From CBDCUC01 sp965222485 (GTDB taxonomy: Bacteria; Pseudomonadota; Alphaproteobacteria; Rhizobiales; Hyphomicrobiaceae), in the NCBI GenBank assembly GCA_965222485.1, contig CBDCUC010000006.1, positions 1 through 17,623 on the forward strand: DNA of 17,623 nucleotides. Reading direction: 5' to 3'. Below are positions 1-7,164 of this stretch, piece by piece (position 1 is the first letter of the stretch; the number at the start of each line of letters is the position of its first letter). The position numbers and the translations under genes are program-made. The notes below the pieces were generated by a model. It was not told where the DNA came from, searched no databases, and worked only from the letters and a program-made list of their open reading frames with translations.

Positions 1-56
1 GAGCTGCCAGAAAGATTAGTAGATAAGGGGGTTGACGTTCGCGATTTCTTATAATA

Positions 57-70
57 CCTGCATATACAGA
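57..70. promoter_or_regulatory. Operator in front of the marR-type gene
   Basis: The core CTGCATATACAG (58-69) is a near-palindrome, CTG-N-ATAT-N-CAG, with one mismatched pair. The same core recurs at 578-589 in front of the second gene. A TATAAT box lies at 50-55 and TTGACG at 32-37, but these two are only 12 bp apart, so they are not a standard pair. Transcription starting from TATAAT would begin at about 62, inside the palindrome, which suits repression. The likely binder is the MarR-type protein encoded just downstream; this is inferred from position and symmetry. Confidence 0.6.
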
Positions 71-111
71 TAGAGTCAAAAGCAAAGTTATTGACGCGAA
101 CGGAGGCGAGA

Positions 112-561
112 TTGTCATCAGACATTGACGTTTTGGAACCGACATCGTGCGTCAGTTACCGGTTGCGCCGGGCGACCCGGCTTGCTGCGAAGTCATTCGA
201 TGCCGCATTGAAGCCTGTGGGATTGCGAAACACACAGTTCACCTTGCTGAGCGCTTTGGACATAGAGGGACCAAAGAGCATTGGCGCACTTTCGGACTTG
301 CTTGCAACGGATGCCACGACGCTCAACCGAAATCTGGAGGTTCTGGAGCGCCGCGGTTTGGTTGAGGATGGTGAGGTCGGCGATGATGAACGGGTTCGCG
401 GAGTACAGATAACTTCTCTTGGTAAAACAACGCTACGCGACGCCGCGCCTCTGTGGCAAGAGGCCCAACGTACTGTGCTCGATGCGTTGGGTGACAACCA
501 GTGGAAGAGCATGATGACAAAGCTTAAGCGTATTGAGGAGGTTTGCGATCCAGAAGCCTAA
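112..561 (+). CDS. MarR-family winged-helix transcriptional regulator
   Basis: This is a 149-residue cytosolic DNA-binding protein. MarR proteins act as dimers, bind short palindromes and usually repress their own gene and a neighbour until a small ligand releases them. The middle of the protein reads as a winged helix: a helix-turn-helix around SIGALSDLLATDATTLNRNL, then RGLVEDGEVGDDERVRGVQIT, the DxR-containing wing typical of the family. Helices at both ends would form the dimer interface. I chose the TTG at 112 because GGAGG (102-106) sits five bases upstream. A TTG at 91 is in frame but has no ribosome-binding site. The gene is followed by the NmrA-like gene, and copies of the same palindrome lie before both, so autoregulation and control of the neighbour are likely. 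The ligand is unknown. Confidence 0.88.
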   Translation: MSSDIDVLEPTSCVSYRLRRATRLAAKSFDAALKPVGLRNTQFTLLSALDIEGPKSIGALSDLLATDATTLNRNLEVLERRGLVEDGEVGDDERVRGVQITSLGKTTLRDAAPLWQEAQRTVLDALGDNQWKSMMTKLKRIEEVCDPEA

Positions 562-576
562 GTTTTTAGCCATATA

Positions 577-590
577 TCTGCATATACAGA
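577..590. promoter_or_regulatory. Second copy of the MarR operator, before the NmrA-like gene
   Basis: TCTGCATATACAGA repeats the 12-bp core found at 58-69. It lies in the 46-bp gap between the regulator stop (561) and the next start (608). It sits just upstream of the ribosome-binding site GGAG (597-600). An AT-rich CATATAT stretch (571-577) adjoins it and could serve as a -10 region. A bound repressor here could stop initiation at a local promoter or block read-through from the upstream gene. Confidence 0.6.
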
Positions 591-607
591 CAATTAGGAG
601 AGTGACG

Positions 608-1729
608 ATGAAAAAAGCAAAGATTCTTGTAACAGCAGCGACCGGTCGGACTGGCATGGCCACTGTAAAAGATCTTCTCAAACGGGGGCATCCGGTGCGG
701 GCCTTAGTGAGAAAAGTCGACGCACGGTCTGCCGCTCTTAAAGAGGCTGGGGCGGAGATATTTATCGGTGATTTGAATGATTTTCGTGATTTGCGCGGCG
801 CATTGCACGGTGTGCAGCGTGCATATCATTGTCCACCATTTGCGACCAACCTTTTGCACAATACAATGCTGTTTGCCATTGCCGCAGAAGAAGCAAAGCT
901 GGAAGTCGTTGTTTTGATGAGTCAATGGCAACCGCATGAAGCGCATCCGTCAATCGTGTCTCGCGAACATTGGATTTCAAACCAAATCTATCGCTGGATG
1001 CCGTCCGTTGATGTTGTTCACCTTAACCCCGGACTGTTCGCCTTCACATATTTGTTGGGTCTTCCAGCAGCTGTGCATTTTGGCGTGTTGATGCTTCCCT
1101 TTGGCAAAGCGCTCAATGCGCCGGTTTCAAACGAAGACATTGCCGGTGTGGCTGCCTCAATCCTGGCCAACCCAACCGGTCACATAGGGCGAAATTATCG
1201 TCCAACAGGACCAAAGCTAATTTCTCCGAGTGAGGTTGCCGATGTTCTGACAAGCCTTCTTGGGCGCAAGGTCAAATACAATGCCGCCTCATTCAAAATG
1301 TTCACCAAGGCGGCCGTTGCACAGGGCTTCCCGCTGCAGGAGCTCGCTCACCTTCGGCATTATGCCCGTGATCTTAAAGATGGAGCTTTTGCGTTGGGCG
1401 CGCCAACGGAGCACGTTCTCGAGGTGACCGGTCATGAACCTGAACCGTTTGAGGTTACTGCAAAACGATATGTTGAAAACCCATCACTTGTTCACCCCGC
1501 TTTGAAGCTCGGATCACGGTTGCAGGCGTTAGGCTTCCTGGCGCGGATGCTTGCCACGCCTGCCCCGGACCTTGATGCTTGGGAACAGGAGCAGGGTTAT
1601 CCGTTGCTAAAGAATCCGCAGCCCTCAATCAATAACCCGGTCTGGAAGGCAGCCGCTGAACGTCAACAGCTCAACCTTCTTGATCTTAAGATTCACGAGG
1701 CTGCACAGCCTGTCAAAATTGCCGTGTGA
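608..1729 (+). CDS. NmrA-like NAD(P)-binding protein (atypical short-chain dehydrogenase family)
   Basis: The protein has 373 residues. Its N-terminus, KILVTAATGRTG (residues 5-16), is the beta-strand and glycine-rich loop of a Rossmann fold that binds NAD(P). HPVRALVRK (about 28-36) and EIFIGDLND (about 50-58) follow in the order usual for NmrA/NAD(P)H-binding proteins. These include redox-sensing regulators and quinone or aldehyde reductases. No clear YxxxK catalytic pair of classical dehydrogenases is visible. The C-terminal extension of about 80 residues is longer than in the roughly 300-residue family average. The ATG at 608 has GGAG seven bases upstream; an in-frame start at 533 would overlap the regulator and its operator, so I reject it. 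It is probably controlled by the upstream MarR protein. Substrate unknown. Confidence 0.82.
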   Translation: MKKAKILVTAATGRTGMATVKDLLKRGHPVRALVRKVDARSAALKEAGAEIFIGDLNDFRDLRGALHGVQRAYHCPPFATNLLHNTMLFAIAAEEAKLEVVVLMSQWQPHEAHPSIVSREHWISNQIYRWMPSVDVVHLNPGLFAFTYLLGLPAAVHFGVLMLPFGKALNAPVSNEDIAGVAASILANPTGHIGRNYRPTGPKLISPSEVADVLTSLLGRKVKYNAASFKMFTKAAVAQGFPLQELAHLRHYARDLKDGAFALGAPTEHVLEVTGHEPEPFEVTAKRYVENPSLVHPALKLGSRLQALGFLARMLATPAPDLDAWEQEQGYPLLKNPQPSINNPVWKAAAERQQLNLLDLKIHEAAQPVKIAV

Positions 1730-1797
1730 ATAGCAATTCTGAATGCTGCGCTTGGAGCAGTACTGACGAAAGCTAGCTTTCCCTTACCGCTGAACGC

Positions 1798-1833
1798 AAA
1801 AACACCATCCCGCGGCTTGTCCCCGGGATGGTG
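1798..1833 (-). terminator. Intrinsic terminator for the minus-strand TIR gene
   Basis: CACCATCCCG (1803-1812) pairs perfectly with CGGGATGGTG (1824-1833), giving a 10-bp stem with an 11-base loop. On the minus strand the stem is followed directly by five T residues (AAAAA at 1798-1802 on the plus strand). It lies about 80 bases beyond the stop at 1916. The stem could also terminate transcripts coming from the NmrA-like gene, though it has no T-run in that direction. Confidence 0.75.
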
Positions 1834-1915
1834 GATGCCCTTGGTCAGAATGTCAGTTATGGAAGGCCGGTTCCGGATCGACAACCGTCGTCCAGCCCCT
1901 ATAGCCTACCTCGCG

Positions 1916-2773
1916 CTATTTGCTGGCACGGCCCTTGTTCACAATCGACATTAGTCCGAAGTACGCTGCTCCCCAGCCCATCAGCCAAGCAATTAGCAAT
2001 GGGGCTGTGCCAACATTCTCATCAATTCTTGAGCTTTGAAGTGCAGCTACCGTAATCCCACAAACGAAGCTGGAAACTAGAAATCCAGCCAACATGAGGA
2101 GTGCGTGTTCGACCACATCAAGCTTTTTGCCGCCTGATGTCTTCGACTCGGAATGTTGAAGTTGCCCAGGTTCAGGCCCGCTCGAACCGGAATCAAGCGC
2201 ATTCGCACTGATCCTGCCGCCCTCGCCGCCATTTGTGATTTCTTTGGGCGTTGAGATTGTTGTGTGTTGGTCAGTCTCTGAGGCATTTCCGTTTGTTTCC
2301 AACGGCTCCGGCAACGTCTTGCCGGTCGAGAGTTTCAGCCCTCTAATCAGCTTGTCAATGTCGGCGTGAAAGGAAACGTGCCGCACCTCAATCCCGTTCC
2401 GAAATGCCAAAGGCTTTACATCGTCAGGCAGCTTCTGCTCGGTCGGCATTTCGGCGCCGTCTAACAAAACCGGTATGACCGGAATGTCGCGTTCAAGAGC
2501 AGCGGCAATTTCGTAGCGTACGAAGTCCCGCTCGCTGTCCAGTCGACGATTGCCTGACTCATCCATTGCATCTGACCAGCCACGACCCAGGCAGACAATC
2601 AATGCATCACAATTGCCCACGGCTTCGCCAAGAACCGTTCTGAAATCCCTGCCAAGTGGAATGTTGTCAACATCCATGAAGACTTCGAAATCGTTGCGTA
2701 GCCTGTCGTGTAGCCTTCCCGCGTAGGCCGCCGCGTCTTCTCGCCGATATGAAATGAAAACCTTGTTCGTCAT
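1916..2773 (-). CDS. TIR-domain protein with two C-terminal membrane helices
   Basis: The protein has 285 residues. Residues 4-147 form a bacterial TIR domain: VFISYRREDAAAYAGRL (5-21) is the first strand and loop, VFMDVDNIP (31-39) the second strand, and RYEIAAALERDIPVIPVL (86-103) holds the conserved Glu88 where TIR NADases keep their catalytic acid. A polar linker rich in Ser, Gly and Glu (about 150-218) joins it to two hydrophobic helices (about 222-245 and 257-277). The TIR domain is therefore probably cytosolic and tethered to the inner membrane. Bacterial TIR domains commonly cleave NAD+ or make cyclic ADP-ribose signals in anti-phage defence; activity here is inferred. The TIR belongs to the same subfamily as the one at 11577-12458, which shares DxxFVRxEIxAAL-like and RDIPVIPVL segments. 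The ATG at 2773 has only a weak ribosome-binding site. No other gene is close enough to form an operon. Confidence 0.87.
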   Translation of the reverse strand: MTNKVFISYRREDAAAYAGRLHDRLRNDFEVFMDVDNIPLGRDFRTVLGEAVGNCDALIVCLGRGWSDAMDESGNRRLDSERDFVRYEIAAALERDIPVIPVLLDGAEMPTEQKLPDDVKPLAFRNGIEVRHVSFHADIDKLIRGLKLSTGKTLPEPLETNGNASETDQHTTISTPKEITNGGEGGRISANALDSGSSGPEPGQLQHSESKTSGGKKLDVVEHALLMLAGFLVSSFVCGITVAALQSSRIDENVGTAPLLIAWLMGWGAAYFGLMSIVNKGRASK

Positions 2774-3321
2774 AAGATTTGAGCCGTTCCTGCTCGAAAC
2801 CGGTAATCATTCTAGATTGAGGGCGACCCGAATTCCAGAGCTTACAACCATCGCTCGGGCGACAAATCGGCGACAAGCGCCCTCTTGATCCGCGACCGCA
2901 GTTGGCCCGGAAGACTCGATTGCCCAGCGCTGGGCGATGTCAGAAACTGATGGGATTTCGGAAGCGTTCGACGTTCGTTCGCCGACCGGCCGGTGTTGGG
3001 GGTAGACCGTCCCTGCCCAGCACCCTGCGCCAACCGCGCATCTTGACCCCAAGCCGACTCTGTGCCGGTGCGCAACACTATGTTGCAAGAGTCTTCAGAC
3101 TGAACGACCGCAGCACTTACGTTTGCGCTGCGCTGCAAAATTCCGTTGCTGTTGCCCGTCCGTCCCTAAAGTCGGCTTATCCACCGAGACCGTTTTTGTT
3201 CTCATATAGGCGACGGGCCACGGCCCAATTGACGCAAAATGTTTAGCCATCAATTGCTCTCGCAGCAACAGAATTTGGCTACGTAAGGCGACGACCTAGA
3301 CATACGATACAAGGAATGTCG
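2774..3321. other. Intergenic gap with no convincing gene
   Basis: This 548-base stretch lies between two minus-strand TIR genes. Open frames of 60-115 codons exist on both strands, but they overlap each other, have no good ribosome-binding site and match no family I know. It must hold the promoter of the gene at 1916-2773. Small structures seen are ACCGGCCGGT (2985-2994) and the inverted pair CAATTGA/TCAATTG (3226-3232, 3250-3256). The 12-mer GACGTTCGTTCG (2970-2981) recurs at 6886-6897 in the next gap. Confidence 0.5.
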
Positions 3322-6300
3322 CTACTGAATCTCTGGCGCCTTGCTTCGACTCTTATAAGACTTTGCGCGGACGGCATCCCAGGTCTGAAGCAGTTGTTCA
3401 GAGACTGAATAGGACGGCGGAGGGCTCTTGGCATGATCGTGATAGGGCCACTTGTTCATGGTGTAGCACCAGCGGGGTGGCACTGGAGAAAGATGAAAGC
3501 GCCGCCGTTCCTCTAAGGTTAGGCAACGGTCTAACAGGGCTTTGATCTGGTCTATATGGCTCTGGGTTGGTGGCGGAAATGACCACAGCCGTACCGTGTG
3601 GTCCCAGGACGCCGTGGCAAATTGCTTTCCATTTGGTAACAGGGCAATGTCTGCCACCCCTTCTTCATGCCCACGCATAACGGCTATTTGACCGCCAGCC
3701 GACACGTCAAAAATTCGCGCAGTACCATCTGCTGATCCCGTTACCAGGAACTTACCGTCAATTGAGAAAATGACACGCCAAACGCTATCTGTGTGACCCC
3801 GCAAAATGACGCGCTCTTTTCCTGTATCCAATCCCCAGATCCGGGCCGTGTCATCGTAGGAGGCTGTCGCGAGCGAGTATCCATCGGGTGAGAAAGTGAC
3901 ATCTGCAATGCGATCGTTGTGACCACGCAAGACAAACTTCTCCTTGCCGCTGGGCAACTCCCACAATCTGACAGTTTTGTCATCTGATGCGGAGGCGAGT
4001 ACCCTGCCATTTCTTGAGAATGCAATGTGATTGATTTCGTCTGAATGTCCGCGCAACACCATGGTCTCACGAGCAGCATGGGTATCCCAGAGCCTGATAG
4101 TGCCGTCTTCTGACGCCGAAGCGAGTGTGCCTCCGTCGGAGGAGAAAAGAACGTCACCGACAGAAGCTTCATGTCCAAGCAACACTGCCAATTCGTCTCC
4201 CGAAGCAACATCCCACAATCTGACGGTCTTGTCGCGAGACGAGGTTGCTAGGCGTCTGCCGTCCGGGGACAGCGCTACATCCAACACGATATCCTGGTGG
4301 CCACTAAGAACGGCCTTTTCCTGTCCCGTCGCCGAATCCCACAATCGGGCCGTCGAGTCCGCTGAGACAGTCACAATTGTCTTGCCGTCGTGGGAAATGA
4401 CTGCATCAAATATTTCAGATGTATGCCCTCGGAGCACATTGAGTTCCCTACCATCTGACGCGTCCCAAATACGGACGGTCTGATCAAATGAAGTGCTGAC
4501 TAACCGGTTTCCGTTTGGCGAAACCTTTATCCTTCCTACCAAATGTTTGTGTCCATGCAGCACTAATCTTTGATTGGTAGCCGCCCTTTTCCATGTTCGG
4601 GCAGTTTTATCCGATGAGGCGGTAGAAATATTCTTTCCGTCAGGTGAAAACGCTATATGCCTAACTTCATCTTCATGCCCTCGTAGAACGGCAACTTGTT
4701 TACCCGTCGTTGTGTTCCAGACGCGAGCGGTTCCATCCATACCTGCCGTTGCCAAGAGGGTCCCATCGGGTGAGTATGCAAGATGGTAAATGCCTAACTT
4801 ATGGCCACGCAAAACCTTTTCCGTCTTGCCTGTCCCGACGTTCCAAACACGCACAGTGGTATCGTGTGACGCACTAGTCAGAAAAATGCTATCCGGGGAG
4901 AAACTGAAATCGTAGACCGATTCCAGGTGCCCACTTAGAATTGCCTTTTCAGCGCCTGTTGCCGCATCCCAAAGGCGGATTGTCTTGTCTCTTGAGGCCG
5001 AGGCCAGGATCGTACCGTCCGGAGAAAAAGCTATATGCTCGACGTTTTCCGTGTGACCGTTTAGTTCTGCAGTCTCTATTCCGGTACGGCTGTTCCACAA
5101 ACGTGTTGTCTGTAGGGAACGAGACGCCAGTACAGTCCCATTCGGCGAGTAGGCGACCTGTTGGATAGGACCACGATGGCCACGCAACAGTTTTTTTTGC
5201 CGCCCCGAATTCGCGTCCCATAAGCGTATCGTGCCACCTCTCGATGCGCTGGCGATTTGCATACCATCCGGTGAGAATGTGACATGTGATACGGCGTTCT
5301 GATGGCCACGTAGGATGCTTGTTTCCTGCCACGTGGTAGTGTCCCAGATGCGGACAGTGGCGTCTTCGGAAGCCGTCGCAAGCTGGACACCGTTTGGTGA
5401 GAATGCCAGACTCCAAACAGCCCCTTGGTGGGTATTAAGGATGGCTTTCTGCCTGCCGGTTTTGGTTTCCCAGACGTAGACCCATTCATCCCAATTCGCA
5501 ATTGCAGCCAGATAATTGCCGTCTGGCGAGTAGACGACATGCGTCAGACTACTCTCACTACCCCGCATAATTCGGTCCACCCACCGATCCGGCTGTCTGG
5601 ATGCATCAAGACTTGCTTGCGCCTGAGGTACAAGGGGCCTGAACCTTTGCGATACGCTCAACGCGTTCTTATCCTGCAGCCCCTCTAAAGCCAGCAGCAT
5701 GCCAGGAACAACCGATCCTTCGCGGATTTCTTCCTGCGCCAGATCGGCAAGCGCCAATGACTCACGATGCAAACCATCCTGCCACAGCACAAACATTTGC
5801 CAGCCAAGAAACGCCATCACGAGTGTTGCAGTCAATGATAAGCCTGTGATCATCCTGTTGCGGCGGCGTTCGCGGCGCTCCCGGATGGTCTGCGCCTCAC
5901 GGCTGTCACGGATATAGGCCTTATGCTCCTCGGTAGGTTCCGGCGCCTTAGGGGGCTTGTCAGTTAGCCAGCGTTCAGCCGCTTCGAGATCCTGACCCCG
6001 CAGGGGCTCGGCGCCGAGCTTTTTTGCCTTGTGCCAGCGTGTTGCCATTTCGCCGAACCGCGTGTGCTCACGAATCCATGCAATATCGGTGTTAAGGGCA
6101 GAAAGGAGTTTCTCAAGACCATTATTGAATTCGTTTGGCCCGTACATAAAAATATAGTTCAGTCGCTTAAGCCGCCCGGGCACGTCCCTATCTGGTGTGT
6201 CGGTGGGCACAACCGGTAGCAGGCGTTTCCCCAATCGTTCCGCCTCGTTTACTTCCCAATCGCAGATTTCGGATGCGACGAAATTGGGGCTTAAACAGAA

Positions 6301-6516
6301 GACAACCGAGTCAGCGGTTGTAATCAAACCCGACAGCCGCTCCTGCCAAGGTTCGCCAGGCGCAATGTCGTGTCGATCGAGATAGGCCTCGAAACCGCGC
6401 GCGATTAGAGACCCCCGTAGGTGTTCGGCGAATTTGGCGTCCTTGCGCGAATAGGAAATGAAGATTCTCGTTTTGCGGTCATCACTACCCAGCTGTTTCC
6501 GCCCGTCCTCCGCCAT
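3322..6516 (-). CDS. TIR / membrane helix / WD40-repeat protein (16 repeats)
   Basis: The protein has 1064 residues counted from the ATG at 6516. An upstream in-frame TTG at 6540 would add eight residues and has no better ribosome-binding site. Residues 18-145 are a TIR domain, with IFISYSRKD (18-26) and CDWEVNEAE (85-93); Glu88 is the likely NADase acid. A basic stretch rich in Arg (about 208-221) precedes one membrane helix (222-244). A helical linker (about 250-317) of the kind that links effectors to WD40 arrays follows. Sixteen WD40 repeats of about 42 residues then run from about 318 to 979. Most end in RLWD-like and LRGH motifs. A tail of about 85 residues contains a DRCLTLEERRRF segment. 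The layout suggests a membrane-tethered TIR effector whose propellers sense a ligand or assemble a complex. TIR-WD40 proteins are known from bacterial genomes, but the trigger is inferred. Confidence 0.9.
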   Translation of the reverse strand: MAEDGRKQLGSDDRKTRIFISYSRKDAKFAEHLRGSLIARGFEAYLDRHDIAPGEPWQERLSGLITTADSVVFCLSPNFVASEICDWEVNEAERLGKRLLPVVPTDTPDRDVPGRLKRLNYIFMYGPNEFNNGLEKLLSALNTDIAWIREHTRFGEMATRWHKAKKLGAEPLRGQDLEAAERWLTDKPPKAPEPTEEHKAYIRDSREAQTIRERRERRRNRMITGLSLTATLVMAFLGWQMFVLWQDGLHRESLALADLAQEEIREGSVVPGMLLALEGLQDKNALSVSQRFRPLVPQAQASLDASRQPDRWVDRIMRGSESSLTHVVYSPDGNYLAAIANWDEWVYVWETKTGRQKAILNTHQGAVWSLAFSPNGVQLATASEDATVRIWDTTTWQETSILRGHQNAVSHVTFSPDGMQIASASRGGTIRLWDANSGRQKKLLRGHRGPIQQVAYSPNGTVLASRSLQTTRLWNSRTGIETAELNGHTENVEHIAFSPDGTILASASRDKTIRLWDAATGAEKAILSGHLESVYDFSFSPDSIFLTSASHDTTVRVWNVGTGKTEKVLRGHKLGIYHLAYSPDGTLLATAGMDGTARVWNTTTGKQVAVLRGHEDEVRHIAFSPDGKNISTASSDKTARTWKRAATNQRLVLHGHKHLVGRIKVSPNGNRLVSTSFDQTVRIWDASDGRELNVLRGHTSEIFDAVISHDGKTIVTVSADSTARLWDSATGQEKAVLSGHQDIVLDVALSPDGRRLATSSRDKTVRLWDVASGDELAVLLGHEASVGDVLFSSDGGTLASASEDGTIRLWDTHAARETMVLRGHSDEINHIAFSRNGRVLASASDDKTVRLWELPSGKEKFVLRGHNDRIADVTFSPDGYSLATASYDDTARIWGLDTGKERVILRGHTDSVWRVIFSIDGKFLVTGSADGTARIFDVSAGGQIAVMRGHEEGVADIALLPNGKQFATASWDHTVRLWSFPPPTQSHIDQIKALLDRCLTLEERRRFHLSPVPPRWCYTMNKWPYHDHAKSPPPSYSVSEQLLQTWDAVRAKSYKSRSKAPEIQ
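3580..5550 (-). repeat. Tandem 126-bp units encoding 16 WD40 repeats
   Basis: The coding sequence repeats with a period near 126 bp (42 codons). Recurring blocks encode FSPDG, LASAS, TVRLWD and LRGH. The units have diverged clearly from one another, so this is an old array rather than a recent expansion. The fourth repeat is slightly short, and the eighth has TWKRAATN in place of the usual RLWDxxTG. Sixteen blades suit two eight-bladed propellers, or two seven-bladed ones with two extra units. Confidence 0.85.
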
Positions 6517-7164
6517 CCCGATCCCAGGCCCCGTCAACAAAACTGCAGTTAGTACCCATCCTTAATGAAAGCAGTATCAGAAACGCCGGTCAATTTTGAA
6601 CTTTGGATACTAGTCCGATGAGAACGGTTGGACCGTGAGAAAAAATATACTGACCCTTTTGCCAAAGGGCATCACCTATCGCAATGTAGCAACAAGGGCG
6701 TTTTGGGTCAGGGGCGGGCTTTGGGACCTCTGAGCACGCGCCCGCTTCACCCCCAATACCGTCCGTTCGCGATGCAGACCGGGAACGGCAACGCGATCCT
6801 TCCAACTCCGGAAACTGCGCTGCGCCGCAACGAAACGTCGAGGTGGGCCAAAAGCTGCCGTCGTCGTCGCGGCGAAGACTGGCCTGACGTTCGTTCGGTC
6901 CTTGATAGCTTAGCTGACGGTCAGCCGCTGGGCAGAGATGATTCAGAACGACAGTTCGCGATCTGTGCATTGTTAACCCATGTTAAAAACAATGAGACCG
7001 GGAACCAGATCGAAACCAGCCATATTGTTCTGCTTCACGAAATGAACAAAGCACCAACAATTTTTTCCTTCCGGAATTGAAAACAAAGAAAGTTCTAAAA
7101 TACCAGACGGTGGAGCGAACCGACATAGACTCAACACACGCGGCAAGATTCGATCTCCATTCGA
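6517..7164. other. Intergenic gap, mostly degenerate repeat sequence
   Basis: This is a gap of about 650 bases upstream of the TIR-WD40 gene and downstream of the next minus-strand gene. Its right part (about 6860-7164) shows no gene I can support. Its centre is the dispersed repeat listed at 6705-6850. A short hairpin CCCTTT-TGCC-AAAGGG (6654-6669) has no T-run in either direction. Promoters for the TIR-WD40 gene should lie at the left end, but I see no convincing boxes. Confidence 0.5.
6705..6850. repeat. Dispersed intergenic repeat, uninterrupted copy
   Basis: About 146 bp match 14190-14335 closely and in the same orientation. Shared blocks include CCGCTTCACCCCC, GGCAACGCGATCCTTCCAACT and GCAACGCGATCC-like segments through to the closing GAGGTGGGCCA; the copies differ by scattered substitutions and small indels. 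No coding frame is conserved. The right end of this copy carries TGGGCCAAAAG (6844-6854), the unoccupied equivalent of the site into which the second insertion sequence went. A weaker fragment with GGTCAGGGTCGGGC lies near 12655-12670. Confidence 0.75.

Noticed and set aside
533..607. N-terminal extension of the NmrA-like protein
   Set aside because: It overlaps the regulator gene and the operator, while the ATG at 608 has a well-placed GGAG.
2842..3246. Overlapping open frames on both strands in the first long gap
   Set aside because: No motifs, no ribosome-binding sites, and mutually overlapping; they look like chance frames in GC-rich sequence.
3580..5550. Regular 126-bp periodicity as a possible non-coding tandem array
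   Set aside because: The period is a whole number of codons and the units translate into WD40 blades in one open frame.
6654..6669. CCCTTT-TGCC-AAAGGG hairpin as a terminator
   Set aside because: No T-run on either strand and no gene end close by.
6628..7080. Plus-strand frame of 150 codons in the gap after the TIR-WD40 gene
   Set aside because: It runs through the dispersed repeat, whose other copy does not keep the frame, and has no recognisable protein motif.
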